Assembly (NCBI GenBank): GCA_021298935.1
Contig: JAJTHR010000353.1
Coordinates: 1 to 5,861, forward strand
Direction of reading: 5' to 3'
Origin: Parachlamydia sp.
Lineage (GTDB): Bacteria; Chlamydiota; Chlamydiia; Chlamydiales; Parachlamydiaceae
DNA length: 5,861 nt
Shown: positions 1-5,713 of the stretch, piece by piece
Layout: each line of letters begins with the position of its first letter
Position numbering within the stretch: the first letter of the stretch is position 1
Notes under the pieces: model-generated
Seen by the model: the letters and a program-made list of their open reading frames with translations, nothing else
Database searches by the model: none
Told to the model about the DNA's origin: nothing
Program-made: the position numbers and the translations under genes

Positions 1-17
1 TAGATATGATTTTTTTC

Positions 18-58
18 CTCATGTTATGCGGGCCGCGTAAGCGGCTGCTTAACATGAG
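18..58. terminator. Strong GTAA-loop hairpin after the leftward gene
   Basis: Positions 18-26 pair with 50-58 (9 bp). After a T-T mismatch, 28-31 pair with 45-48, and 33-36 pair with 41-44 around a GTAA (GNRA-type) loop at 37-40, with G32 bulged. It lies 3 nt beyond the stop codon of the leftward gene at 62-1486, so it could end that transcript. However, the leftward transcript would continue into a run of A rather than U. The U-rich side (TTATTAATTT, 59-68) instead follows the hairpin on the plus strand, so it may serve a rightward gene ending left of the window, or both directions. The pairing is seen directly; the terminator role is inference. Confidence 0.5.
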
Positions 59-61
59 TTA

Positions 62-1486
62 TTAATTTGAAAGAGAAATTTTTCTGAATAAATGGTTTGT
101 TATCTTGGCTAATAATTCTCCTCCCCATCCGAGAAGGATAATGAACATCGCAATTGATAAAAAGAAGGTATGGCATCCATTTTGAAGCCCTCTAGTGACG
201 AAGTTAGAGCCTTTTCTCAGCGGGTGAGCCGCTTGTAAAGCGAGGTGCAGGGCCTGAACTTTATAGGATTTAAACAATGTCAATCCTTTAGATAGAAACT
301 CTATTCCCTTGCTGATAAGTTGCAAAAATAGAGCGATACAACGTTTAAAATAACTATATAAATGAGGGAGAAAATTGCAAACTATAGCGCTATTTGCAAT
401 TGAAACCAATAGTTTTTGTAAAAAGAGGGGTAAAAGAGGTTTTTTTGAGTAGTGAAGTAAAAGATTTGAAAAATAGTTAGTAGGCAAACCATTCAATTTT
501 TTTTGTGCTTTAATTAATAAAGCAAGAAATTTGTTTTTTTTATCTTCAAAATTTCTTTTTAAATTTTTGTATTTATTTGAAAAATGTTGATACAATTTTT
601 TCAAACTTGGTAAAACTGCGAGGCAAAGTTCTTTGACAGGTTTTAGTGCTAACCCGGATGCTCGACTCAAGTTTTTGAATTGCTTTCCCACCCACTTTTC
701 AAACGAATGAGAGAATTGGTGAGCCATTTTAATTTTTTCATTCCAATTGAGCTTAAAATTAAGAAACTTGACTTGGGCTTTTTGAACTTGCCGGCTTCCC
801 AGTTGAGGGAGGCGGCCCATCCATTCATTAAATAAAACAGGAAGGCGCGCAGCCAATTGAAATGGCGTAATTAGCCATTGCTTGGTCATTTCTCTTAGCT
901 GCCGAGCGTGCTTTAATAAATGATTTTTAAGTGCAGCTCCCCTGTTTTTTGGCAAACCTGGCTTCATTCGCTTTAAAAATTCTCCCCCTGTTTGGCGCAA
1001 TTTTTTAAAAAATTGCTGGGCACGGCTGTAAAATTGGATCACAGGGAGCAGTAATTTTAAAACAGTTTGTTGCAGGGCTAAAAAGGTTTTAGCAATTTTT
1101 TGGGTGAGCGTCTGAATTTTTTTCTGCACCTTGGCTAGAATTTTTTCCAGCAACTGAGAGGAGACATTGACAAAAGAAGGGAGCACCTGGGTAAGGAACC
1201 ATTTTGGAATTCCAACAATTAAAAAGTAAGGAGGAAATGCCACAGCTAAAAACATGATCTTGCCGATCCGCATGAATCCGGTTTGAAAAATAACCAGCTT
1301 GGACTGATGCCTCAGACGATTTAAAGCCTCCTGTTTTAATTTCTCACCAGTGACCTGCAGAGTGTCTTTGCCGGCTGCAGCAGTTGTATCTATGCGCATG
1401 TCCACTTTTTTATGAGGATCATAAAAATTGGTATAATGCCCTGGATCGCATCTTGTTAAACTGTCGGATGTTCTTCTAATTGCCAT
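62..1486 (-). CDS. Basic, helix-rich putative membrane protein, unknown function
   Basis: This is a 474-residue protein of no family I recognise. It is strikingly basic: by hand count 77 Lys/Arg against 19 Asp/Glu. The first 70 residues are polar (with an alanine run near 36-38) and show no signal peptide. A hydrophobic stretch with a Pro pair follows at about 77-102. Residues 110-430 are a long series of Leu/Phe/Lys-rich segments that read as amphipathic helices broken by Pro/Gly, and 440-460 is a clean membrane segment followed by a short basic tail. The ATG at 1484-1486 is preceded by a modest GGA-containing ribosome site. It is transcribed away from its neighbours and its codons are more AT-rich than theirs. 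It may act at membranes, and a secreted or host-directed chlamydial protein is possible, but the two hydrophobic regions are far apart, unlike the paired segments of typical Inc proteins. Function is unknown. Confidence 0.8.
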   Translation of the reverse strand: MAIRRTSDSLTRCDPGHYTNFYDPHKKVDMRIDTTAAAGKDTLQVTGEKLKQEALNRLRHQSKLVIFQTGFMRIGKIMFLAVAFPPYFLIVGIPKWFLTQVLPSFVNVSSQLLEKILAKVQKKIQTLTQKIAKTFLALQQTVLKLLLPVIQFYSRAQQFFKKLRQTGGEFLKRMKPGLPKNRGAALKNHLLKHARQLREMTKQWLITPFQLAARLPVLFNEWMGRLPQLGSRQVQKAQVKFLNFKLNWNEKIKMAHQFSHSFEKWVGKQFKNLSRASGLALKPVKELCLAVLPSLKKLYQHFSNKYKNLKRNFEDKKNKFLALLIKAQKKLNGLPTNYFSNLLLHYSKKPLLPLFLQKLLVSIANSAIVCNFLPHLYSYFKRCIALFLQLISKGIEFLSKGLTLFKSYKVQALHLALQAAHPLRKGSNFVTRGLQNGCHTFFLSIAMFIILLGWGGELLAKITNHLFRKISLSN

Positions 1487-1639
1487 ATTGTTCCACTTAA
1501 AGAAAATATAATAACAAATATATTTTTTTTAAATATAAAGATTTGATGATTTCCAATAAAAGGGCTTTGAAAAAAAAAGCTTGCTTTTATTGCTTAAAAC
1601 ACTCTATGATTTTCACTGTTATTGATGAAGGAGACTATC
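1487..1639. other. AT-rich divergent intergenic region
   Basis: This region separates the leftward basic-protein gene from the rightward small-protein genes and must hold start signals for both. The rightward promoter is described separately. For the leftward gene, the sequence above its start is almost entirely A and T (about 1498-1540) and I could not pick a convincing -35/-10 pair. A T run at 1523-1530 and an A run at 1570-1578 could bend the DNA or act as UP elements. Confidence 0.6.
1581..1610 (+). promoter_or_regulatory. Sigma70/sigma66-type promoter for the small-protein operon
   Basis: TTGCTT (1581-1586) and TATGAT (1605-1610) are separated by 18 nt and match the housekeeping -35 and -10 consensus well. 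A nine-A run at 1570-1578 directly upstream resembles an UP element. Initiation would fall near 1616-1618, giving a leader of about 23 nt that carries the AAGGAG ribosome site at 1628-1633. The strong hexamers and A-tract suggest high expression, as expected for a ribosome-associated gene. Motifs are seen; activity is inferred. Confidence 0.65.
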
Positions 1640-1813
1640 ATGACCCGAATGAGCAAGCAAGGTGAAAGGCGGAATCGCTATCCCCGTAAACACCGTAAAC
1701 CTAGCGAGAAAACAGGCCCTTTAAAAGATCAACTGACTGAAGGGTATAAGCCCCTTGCAAATGCTGTTCAAGGGGATCTTGCAGGCTCCGTTTTCATTCC
1801 GAAAATTAAGTAA
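1640..1813 (+). CDS. Small basic conserved chlamydial-type protein (57 aa)
   Basis: This is a 57-residue basic protein of unknown function. Residues 3-25 carry a dense cluster of Arg/Lys with few hydrophobics, and the rest is polar and ends in a short Val-Phe-Ile-Pro stretch. There is no membrane segment or signal peptide. The ATG at 1640 is preferred over the in-frame upstream TTG (1622) and ATG (1625) because AAGGAG at 1628-1633 sits 6 nt before it, whereas the upstream codons lie at or before that site. It is the first gene of a two-gene unit with the PVC small basic protein, 36 nt away. By position it would match CT421.1 of C. trachomatis, from memory and not checked. The charge pattern suggests RNA or ribosome binding; this is inference. 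Confidence 0.8.
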   Translation: MTRMSKQGERRNRYPRKHRKPSEKTGPLKDQLTEGYKPLANAVQGDLAGSVFIPKIK

Positions 1814-1826
1814 AGCTTAAGCTTTA
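1811..1826. repeat. Perfect 16-bp palindrome over a stop codon
   Basis: TAAAGCTTAAGCTTTA is its own reverse complement. It begins with the TAA stop of the upstream 57-aa gene. In RNA it could form a 6-bp stem with a UUAA loop. It is followed by A-rich sequence rather than U-rich, so it is not a terminator for the rightward operon. It may adjust expression or stability of the downstream gene, or be chance. Confidence 0.5.
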
Positions 1827-1849
1827 AAAAAAATTGAAAGGTTACACAC

Positions 1850-2008
1850 ATGTCTAGACACCCAAGTTTTGGCAAAGCAGGGAAAACTGCAGCCAAACGT
1901 AACGTTTTAAAACGCTTTGAAAGGATTGACGTTCTGAAAAAACTGGACCGTTGGAAAGATTCTGAAAATAAGAAAATTACAGGATTACCAAAAACCCCTG
2001 TTCTCTAA
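1850..2008 (+). CDS. PVC-superphylum small basic protein (52 aa)
   Basis: This is a 52-residue basic protein beginning MSRHPSFGK, with a central KRNVLKRFERID segment (16-27) followed by LKKLDRWK (29-36), and ending ITGLPKTPVL. I recognise this pattern as the small basic protein family shared by Chlamydiae, Verrucomicrobia, Planctomycetes and relatives, described as a PVC signature protein and suspected to bind nucleic acid or the ribosome. Its exact function is not established to my knowledge. Residues 16-36 look like one charged helix. The ATG at 1850 has AAAGG at 1837-1841, 8 nt away, as a fair ribosome site. It is second in a two-gene unit and is followed within 10 nt by a terminator-like hairpin. 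By order it would correspond to CT421.2 of C. trachomatis (from memory). It is too short for many gene callers and easily missed. Confidence 0.88.
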   Translation: MSRHPSFGKAGKTAAKRNVLKRFERIDVLKKLDRWKDSENKKITGLPKTPVL

Positions 2009-2017
2009 TGTCCATAT

Positions 2018-2041
2018 ACCCCAATCGTTTTACATTGGGGT
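2018..2041 (+). terminator. Hairpin ending the small-protein operon
   Basis: ACCCCAAT (2018-2025) pairs perfectly with ATTGGGGT (2034-2041), an 8-bp stem with an 8-nt loop, 9 nt past the stop of the 52-aa gene. The following bases (TATCTTCTATT) are only moderately U-rich, so termination may be partial and allow read-through into ybeY 27 nt downstream. Confidence 0.6.
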
Positions 2042-2063
2042 TATCTTCTATTCAGGTTATAAA
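2035..2063 (+). promoter_or_regulatory. Possible ybeY promoter next to its start
   Basis: TTGGGG (2035-2040) and TATAAA (2058-2063) are 17 nt apart. If used, transcription would start near 2070, essentially at the GTG start of ybeY, giving a leaderless or nearly leaderless mRNA. The -35 overlaps the terminator stem and matches consensus poorly at its 3' half, so this is a weak call; read-through from the upstream unit is the simpler alternative. Confidence 0.2.
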
Positions 2064-2068
2064 CCATT

Positions 2069-2551
2069 GTGATTATTCATCTAGTTGATCAGCAGAAAGC
2101 GCTTCCTTTCGATAAAGATGCCTTTGAACCGCTTGTTTCTCAGGTTCTTCGTCTTGAAAACCAAGCTTGCGACGAAGTCAGCATTCATTTGGTCGAATCC
2201 CAGACAATCTCTTCCCTGCACGAACAATTTTTTGACGATCCTTCACCCACCGACTGTATATCGTTTCCTCTCGATGACGAGGAAGAAAGTTTTTACCGCA
2301 TTTTAGGGGAAGTTTTCATCTGCCCCGAAACTGCTTTAAATTATGCTAAAGAACATTCAGTGGACCCTTACGAAGAAACCACTCTTTATTTGGTGCATGC
2401 CCTTTTACATTTAATGGGCTACGATGATATTGAAGAAGAAGACATTTTAGAAATGAGACAGGCTGAGAAGCGACATTTGGACCAATTAAGAACCTCTAAT
2501 AACCTGCTACGCCCACCCTTAACAGGAGATATTCTTGTCAATCCAACTTAG
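2069..2551 (+). CDS. ybeY: Endoribonuclease YbeY (rRNA maturation factor)
   Basis: This 160-residue protein matches the YbeY/UPF0054 family, metal-dependent cytoplasmic endoribonucleases that act in 16S rRNA 3'-end maturation and late ribosome quality control. Family landmarks in order are PTDCISFP (60-67), LGEVFICPE (79-87) and the metal-site region HALLHLMGYDD (110-120). H110 and H114 match the first two zinc ligands, but the usual third His is D120. The usually conserved Arg just before the PTD motif (Arg59 in E. coli) appears as Phe (F54/F55). Residues 121-160 form an acidic helix and a variable tail. Start: GTG at 2069 is forced by an in-frame stop at 2060-2062, and there is only a weak AGG (2054-2056) upstream. 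The last 17 nt overlap the CBS-domain protein gene, suggesting coupled translation. Length is normal for the family. The identification is secure; full activity with the altered residues is inferred. Confidence 0.93.
   Translation: MIIHLVDQQKALPFDKDAFEPLVSQVLRLENQACDEVSIHLVESQTISSLHEQFFDDPSPTDCISFPLDDEEESFYRILGEVFICPETALNYAKEHSVDPYEETTLYLVHALLHLMGYDDIEEEDILEMRQAEKRHLDQLRTSNNLLRPPLTGDILVNPT
2524..2528 (+). promoter_or_regulatory. Ribosome binding site deciding a TTG start
   Basis: AGGAG inside the end of ybeY lies 6 nt before TTG 2535-2537. No ATG or GTG in that frame is as well placed, so this site fixes the start of the CBS-domain protein and implies coupling to ybeY translation. Confidence 0.7.
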
Positions 2552-3887
2552 CGCCTCTCTTCTGGCCTTCCTACTATTTGCCCTTTTTTGCATCACTGCC
2601 ATGGGCACGGCGCTGCGCAACTTACATAAAAGAGACTCTAAAAAACAGTTTAATTTATCCGGAAAGTTTTTTTTCTACCGTCACTTTCATGCCCTTTTTT
2701 TCCAACAGGAGCTGGAAGAGCTTTATTTTGCAAACACGTTGTCACAAAATCTTCTCCGTTTTAGTTATGCTCTCATCAGCTTTCTGCTATTAAGGCAGGC
2801 AGGATTGATCAGTTGGGTGGTAAATTCCCAATCGGGTACTTATTATCTAGACCTTCATTGGCCGGCAGGCATCTTCAGCTTGATTGGGTTGTTCTTACTC
2901 TATTTCCTGATTGGAGACTACCTCGCTCGTATTGTTGGAAACAGGTATTCTGAAAGGACTCTTCAACTCTGCGCTCCTATAGCCTCTGTGTTTATGATCC
3001 TCCTCTTCCCTTTGACATTTTTGTTTTTAAAATTTTCCCATGCCTTTTCAAAAACGGTTTATTTCAATCCCCTCAATGAATTCGAGCCGGAAGCGAAGCA
3101 AGAAATTTTTGATATGATCGAAGAATCTAACTTCACGGCGACCCAGCTGGATCCGCATGATAGGAAAATGATTGAAAGCGTGATGGCTTTCAAAGACCGG
3201 ATTGCCAGGGAGGTGATGGTGCCTCGCGTAGACATATTTAGTTTAGCGCATACCACAACAATTGAAGAAGCGGCCACCTTCTTACATAATGAAGGTTATA
3301 GCCGCACCCCTGTTTATAAAAACACGTTGGATAATATCATTGGCGTACTGATGTACAAAGATATCCTTGCAAAGTACATGGATTATGCCCGCTCGAAAAA
3401 CCCTGCCATATTACAGGCGCCTATCTCAACACTGATTAAGAATGTTCTCTACACGCCTGAAACAAAGAAAATCTCCCATCTTTTGCAAGAATTCAGAAAA
3501 AAACAAGTCCACTTAGCCATTATTGTGGATGAATACGGCGGTACCGAAGGGATAGTGACCATCGAAGACATCTTGGAAGAAATTGTCGGAGAAATTGCCG
3601 ATGAGTATGATGAAGAAGAAGCCTTGTTCCTCCCGCTATCTGAGGGGGGGTGGCTGATAGATGCCCGTATGACCATTTTTGATATTGAAGAACAGTTCGG
3701 CATTGAAATACCGCAAGATGGGGACTATGACACCATCGGGGGCTATATTTTCCATGAAACAGGAACTATTCCCGCAAAAGGCTTCATTCTTCAACAGCCT
3801 TATTTCGAAATCGAGGTCGTCCGTTCGAACGACCGACGTGTGGAAAAACTGAGGATTCGTCCGCTCGGCGATGAATTAGAAGAATAA
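2535..3887 (+). CDS. CBS-domain CorC/HlyC (CNNM-like) membrane protein
   Basis: This 450-residue inner-membrane protein belongs to the hemolysin C/CorC group, which is linked to magnesium or cobalt efflux. The hemolysin name is historical. Hydrophobic segments at about 5-25, 73-92, 112-130 and 146-166 form a DUF21-like membrane part. A cytoplasmic tail follows: the MVPR motif at 228-231 opens a first CBS domain (about 225-282), a second runs about 292-350, and the family hallmark DEYGGTEGIVTIEDILEEI lies at 332-350. The C-terminal CorC_HlyC domain is at about 365-445. CBS domains usually bind adenine nucleotides and gate the membrane part. The TTG start at 2535 is chosen because AGGAG (2524-2528) lies 6 nt upstream and translation from it gives a sensible hydrophobic N-terminus; this makes the gene overlap ybeY by 17 nt. 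Pairing with ybeY parallels the ybeY-ybeX pair of proteobacteria and, from memory, CT422-CT423 of Chlamydia. The transported ion is inferred. Confidence 0.9.
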   Translation: MSIQLSASLLAFLLFALFCITAMGTALRNLHKRDSKKQFNLSGKFFFYRHFHALFFQQELEELYFANTLSQNLLRFSYALISFLLLRQAGLISWVVNSQSGTYYLDLHWPAGIFSLIGLFLLYFLIGDYLARIVGNRYSERTLQLCAPIASVFMILLFPLTFLFLKFSHAFSKTVYFNPLNEFEPEAKQEIFDMIEESNFTATQLDPHDRKMIESVMAFKDRIAREVMVPRVDIFSLAHTTTIEEAATFLHNEGYSRTPVYKNTLDNIIGVLMYKDILAKYMDYARSKNPAILQAPISTLIKNVLYTPETKKISHLLQEFRKKQVHLAIIVDEYGGTEGIVTIEDILEEIVGEIADEYDEEEALFLPLSEGGWLIDARMTIFDIEEQFGIEIPQDGDYDTIGGYIFHETGTIPAKGFILQQPYFEIEVVRSNDRRVEKLRIRPLGDELEE

Positions 3888-4062
3888 ACTAGTGTTTTTT
3901 TCTTAAATTCCTACCATTAGGGTAGATCTTGTAATCTTAATTCTATATGCTCGTTCCGTTTGGCAGGATTTCCTCGTTCTTGCCTTGAATTCTACTAATT
4001 ATTTACGGAATCTAGTTCGTCAATGATTTATCTTCCCCACCCTTTAAAATACCTTTTATCCA
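3888..4062 (+). other. Gene-free leader of rny with possible RNA structure
   Basis: This 175-nt region lies between the CBS-protein gene and rny. A seven-T run (3895-3901) follows the first stop, without a good stem before it, and a small 5-bp hairpin CTACC/GGTAG sits at 3911-3925. Further on, 3962-3968 pair with 3978-3984 (7 bp including one G-U), and TTCCGT (3954-3959) can pair with ACGGAA (4005-4010) to enclose that hairpin. I found no convincing promoter pair and no ribosome site before the rny ATG. Short frames here (such as a 13-codon one from 3947) have no support as genes. Confidence 0.45.
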
Positions 4063-5622
4063 ATGAATGATGATCAATTAGCCCTCTCACTGCTTCTATT
4101 TCTTGTTGGAAGCGTTCTTGGCGCCTTTGCTTTTTGGATGTATTACCGCTTTGCTTTAGGTGGCATGAAACGCCTCTCGACGGAAGTCATCAGGCGGGCC
4201 GAACAGGAGGCAGCGGAACTGTCCCGTTTGAATGAAATAGCCCTGAAACAGAAGCAAATGGAAACGCAAAGGGAGTTTGAGCAGCAGTGGCAACAGGAAA
4301 GGAAAAAACATCAAAAAGAGGAGGAAAGACTCAAGCAAAGGGAAGACAAGATTGAGCTCAGAATGAACCTGGTTGAAAAAAAGCTTTCAGATATCGAAAA
4401 ACGCGAAGCGGTTATGCTTGGACGGAAGTCTCAACTTGAAGATGAAAAAAAAGAAAATGCACAAATGCAGGCGCAGCTTGTCAACATGCTTGAGAAAGCC
4501 TCCGGTTTAAGCTCTTTGGAGGCAAAAGAATTGCTCTTATCCCGCTTAACGAATGAAGTCAAAACGGATGCTGCCAATCTGATCAGGCGCATCAAAAAAG
4601 AAGCCGAAGAAGAAGCTGGGAGGCAGGCCTCCACAATCATTGCTACAGCAATCAATCGCATGGCCGTGCAATGCGCCTCTGAAACAACTGTTTGCACCGT
4701 CGCTATCCCGAATGAAGAAATGAAAGGGCGTATCATCGGCCGTGAAGGAAGGAACATCCGCGCCCTTGAAAGAGAAACAGGAATAAATTTTATTATCGAT
4801 GATACGCCGGGAGCTGTCGTTCTTTCGGGCTTCGACCCGGTCAGAAAGCATGTCGCCAAGATGGCGCTCAATGAACTTGTCCAGGACGGCCGCATCCATC
4901 CCACACGCATTGAAGAAGTCGTTGAAAAGGCCACACACAATGTCAACAAGCAGATCAAGCAATATGGCGAAGATGCAGCCTTAAGGGCAGGGGCCATGAA
5001 CCTGCACCCCGAGATTATTTCCTTGCTGGGAAAGCTAAAGTTTCGCTTCAGTTATGGTCAAAATGTATTGGACCATTCTCTGGAAGTCTCCCATTTAATG
5101 GGTCTCATGGCGGCAGAACTGGGATTAGATATTCGCCTCGCCAAAAGAATCGGTCTTTTGCATGACATGGGGAAAGCGGTCACTCATGAGATTGAAGGGT
5201 CGCATGCCATCATAGGCCATGATCTCGCTCTAAAATATGGGGAATTGAAAGAAGTTGCCAATGGCATTGGCTGCCATCATCATGAAATGCAACCTCAAAC
5301 CATAGAAGCAGACCTTTGCAGCGCAGCAGATGCCATTTCGGCTTCGCGCGAAGGGGCCCGCATTGAAGCTGTCGATGAATATGTCAGGCGCTTACGTAAG
5401 TTAGAAGAAATTGCCCTGGAGTACAACGGTGTCGAAAAAGCCTATGCCATGCAAGCGGGAAGAGAGATTCGCATCGTCGTGCTGCCTGACGAGGTCGATG
5501 ATCCAGGCGTGATTAGTCTGGCTCGCGAACTGACTAAACGGATCGAGCAAGAACTTAGCTATCCAGGTAAAATTAAAGTCACTGTCATCCGCGAAAAAAG
5601 AGCCGTTGAGTATGCCGTTTAA
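4063..5622 (+). CDS. rny: Ribonuclease Y
   Basis: RNase Y is a membrane-anchored endoribonuclease that starts mRNA decay in many bacteria that do not rely on RNase E. All domains are visible in order in 519 residues, close to the 520 of B. subtilis: an N-terminal transmembrane helix (about 5-28), a long charged coiled coil (about 38-145), and a KH RNA-binding domain with GRIIGREGRNIRALE at 222-236 (GxxG loop GREG 226-229). The HD-type catalytic domain has H338 (in DHSLEV), H367-D368 (in LLHDMGKA), H405-H407 and D423 (in AADAISASREGAR), and is followed by the conserved C-terminal domain (about 465-519). The ATG at 4063 is the only reasonable start after the in-frame stop at 4045-4047, yet no Shine-Dalgarno sequence precedes it. 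The metal-binding residues expected for the family are present, so it should be active. It is probably transcribed separately from the ybeY unit because of the 175-nt gap. Confidence 0.96.
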   Translation: MNDDQLALSLLLFLVGSVLGAFAFWMYYRFALGGMKRLSTEVIRRAEQEAAELSRLNEIALKQKQMETQREFEQQWQQERKKHQKEEERLKQREDKIELRMNLVEKKLSDIEKREAVMLGRKSQLEDEKKENAQMQAQLVNMLEKASGLSSLEAKELLLSRLTNEVKTDAANLIRRIKKEAEEEAGRQASTIIATAINRMAVQCASETTVCTVAIPNEEMKGRIIGREGRNIRALERETGINFIIDDTPGAVVLSGFDPVRKHVAKMALNELVQDGRIHPTRIEEVVEKATHNVNKQIKQYGEDAALRAGAMNLHPEIISLLGKLKFRFSYGQNVLDHSLEVSHLMGLMAAELGLDIRLAKRIGLLHDMGKAVTHEIEGSHAIIGHDLALKYGELKEVANGIGCHHHEMQPQTIEADLCSAADAISASREGARIEAVDEYVRRLRKLEEIALEYNGVEKAYAMQAGREIRIVVLPDEVDDPGVISLARELTKRIEQELSYPGKIKVTVIREKRAVEYAV

Positions 5623-5627
5623 CGGCT
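5601..5627 (+). terminator. Weak hairpin over the rny stop
   Basis: AGCCGTT (5601-5607) pairs with AACGGCT (5621-5627), a 7-bp stem with a 13-nt loop spanning the TAA stop at 5620-5622. A competing small fold GCCG/CGGC (5614-5617 with 5623-5626) is possible. U-rich sequence follows only loosely (TATTTC, then five T at 5644-5648), so this is at most a weak terminator. Confidence 0.25.
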
Positions 5628-5713
5628 TATTTCAGCAGTTGTATTTTTGTGTATTTAAATCTTAATTAAATATTAATTTTTCTTTTACAAAAGACATTTA
5701 AAATCATATTTTT

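Noticed and set aside
1622..1639. Upstream TTG/ATG start for the 57-aa gene
   Set aside because: These codons overlap or precede the AAGGAG site, which is ideally placed for ATG 1640.
3059..3703. Minus-strand open frames (72 and 84 codons) inside the CBS-protein gene
   Set aside because: Both are antisense to conserved CBS and CorC coding sequence, are low-complexity Ser-rich, and have no ribosome sites.
3947..3988. 13-codon leader peptide frame before rny
   Set aside because: It has no ribosome site, no run of regulatory codons, and a length expected by chance.
4431..4997. 188-codon open frame on the minus strand inside rny
   Set aside because: It lies wholly antisense to a full-length, well-supported RNase Y, its Ser/Ala-rich composition is typical of a shadow frame, and no family is recognisable.
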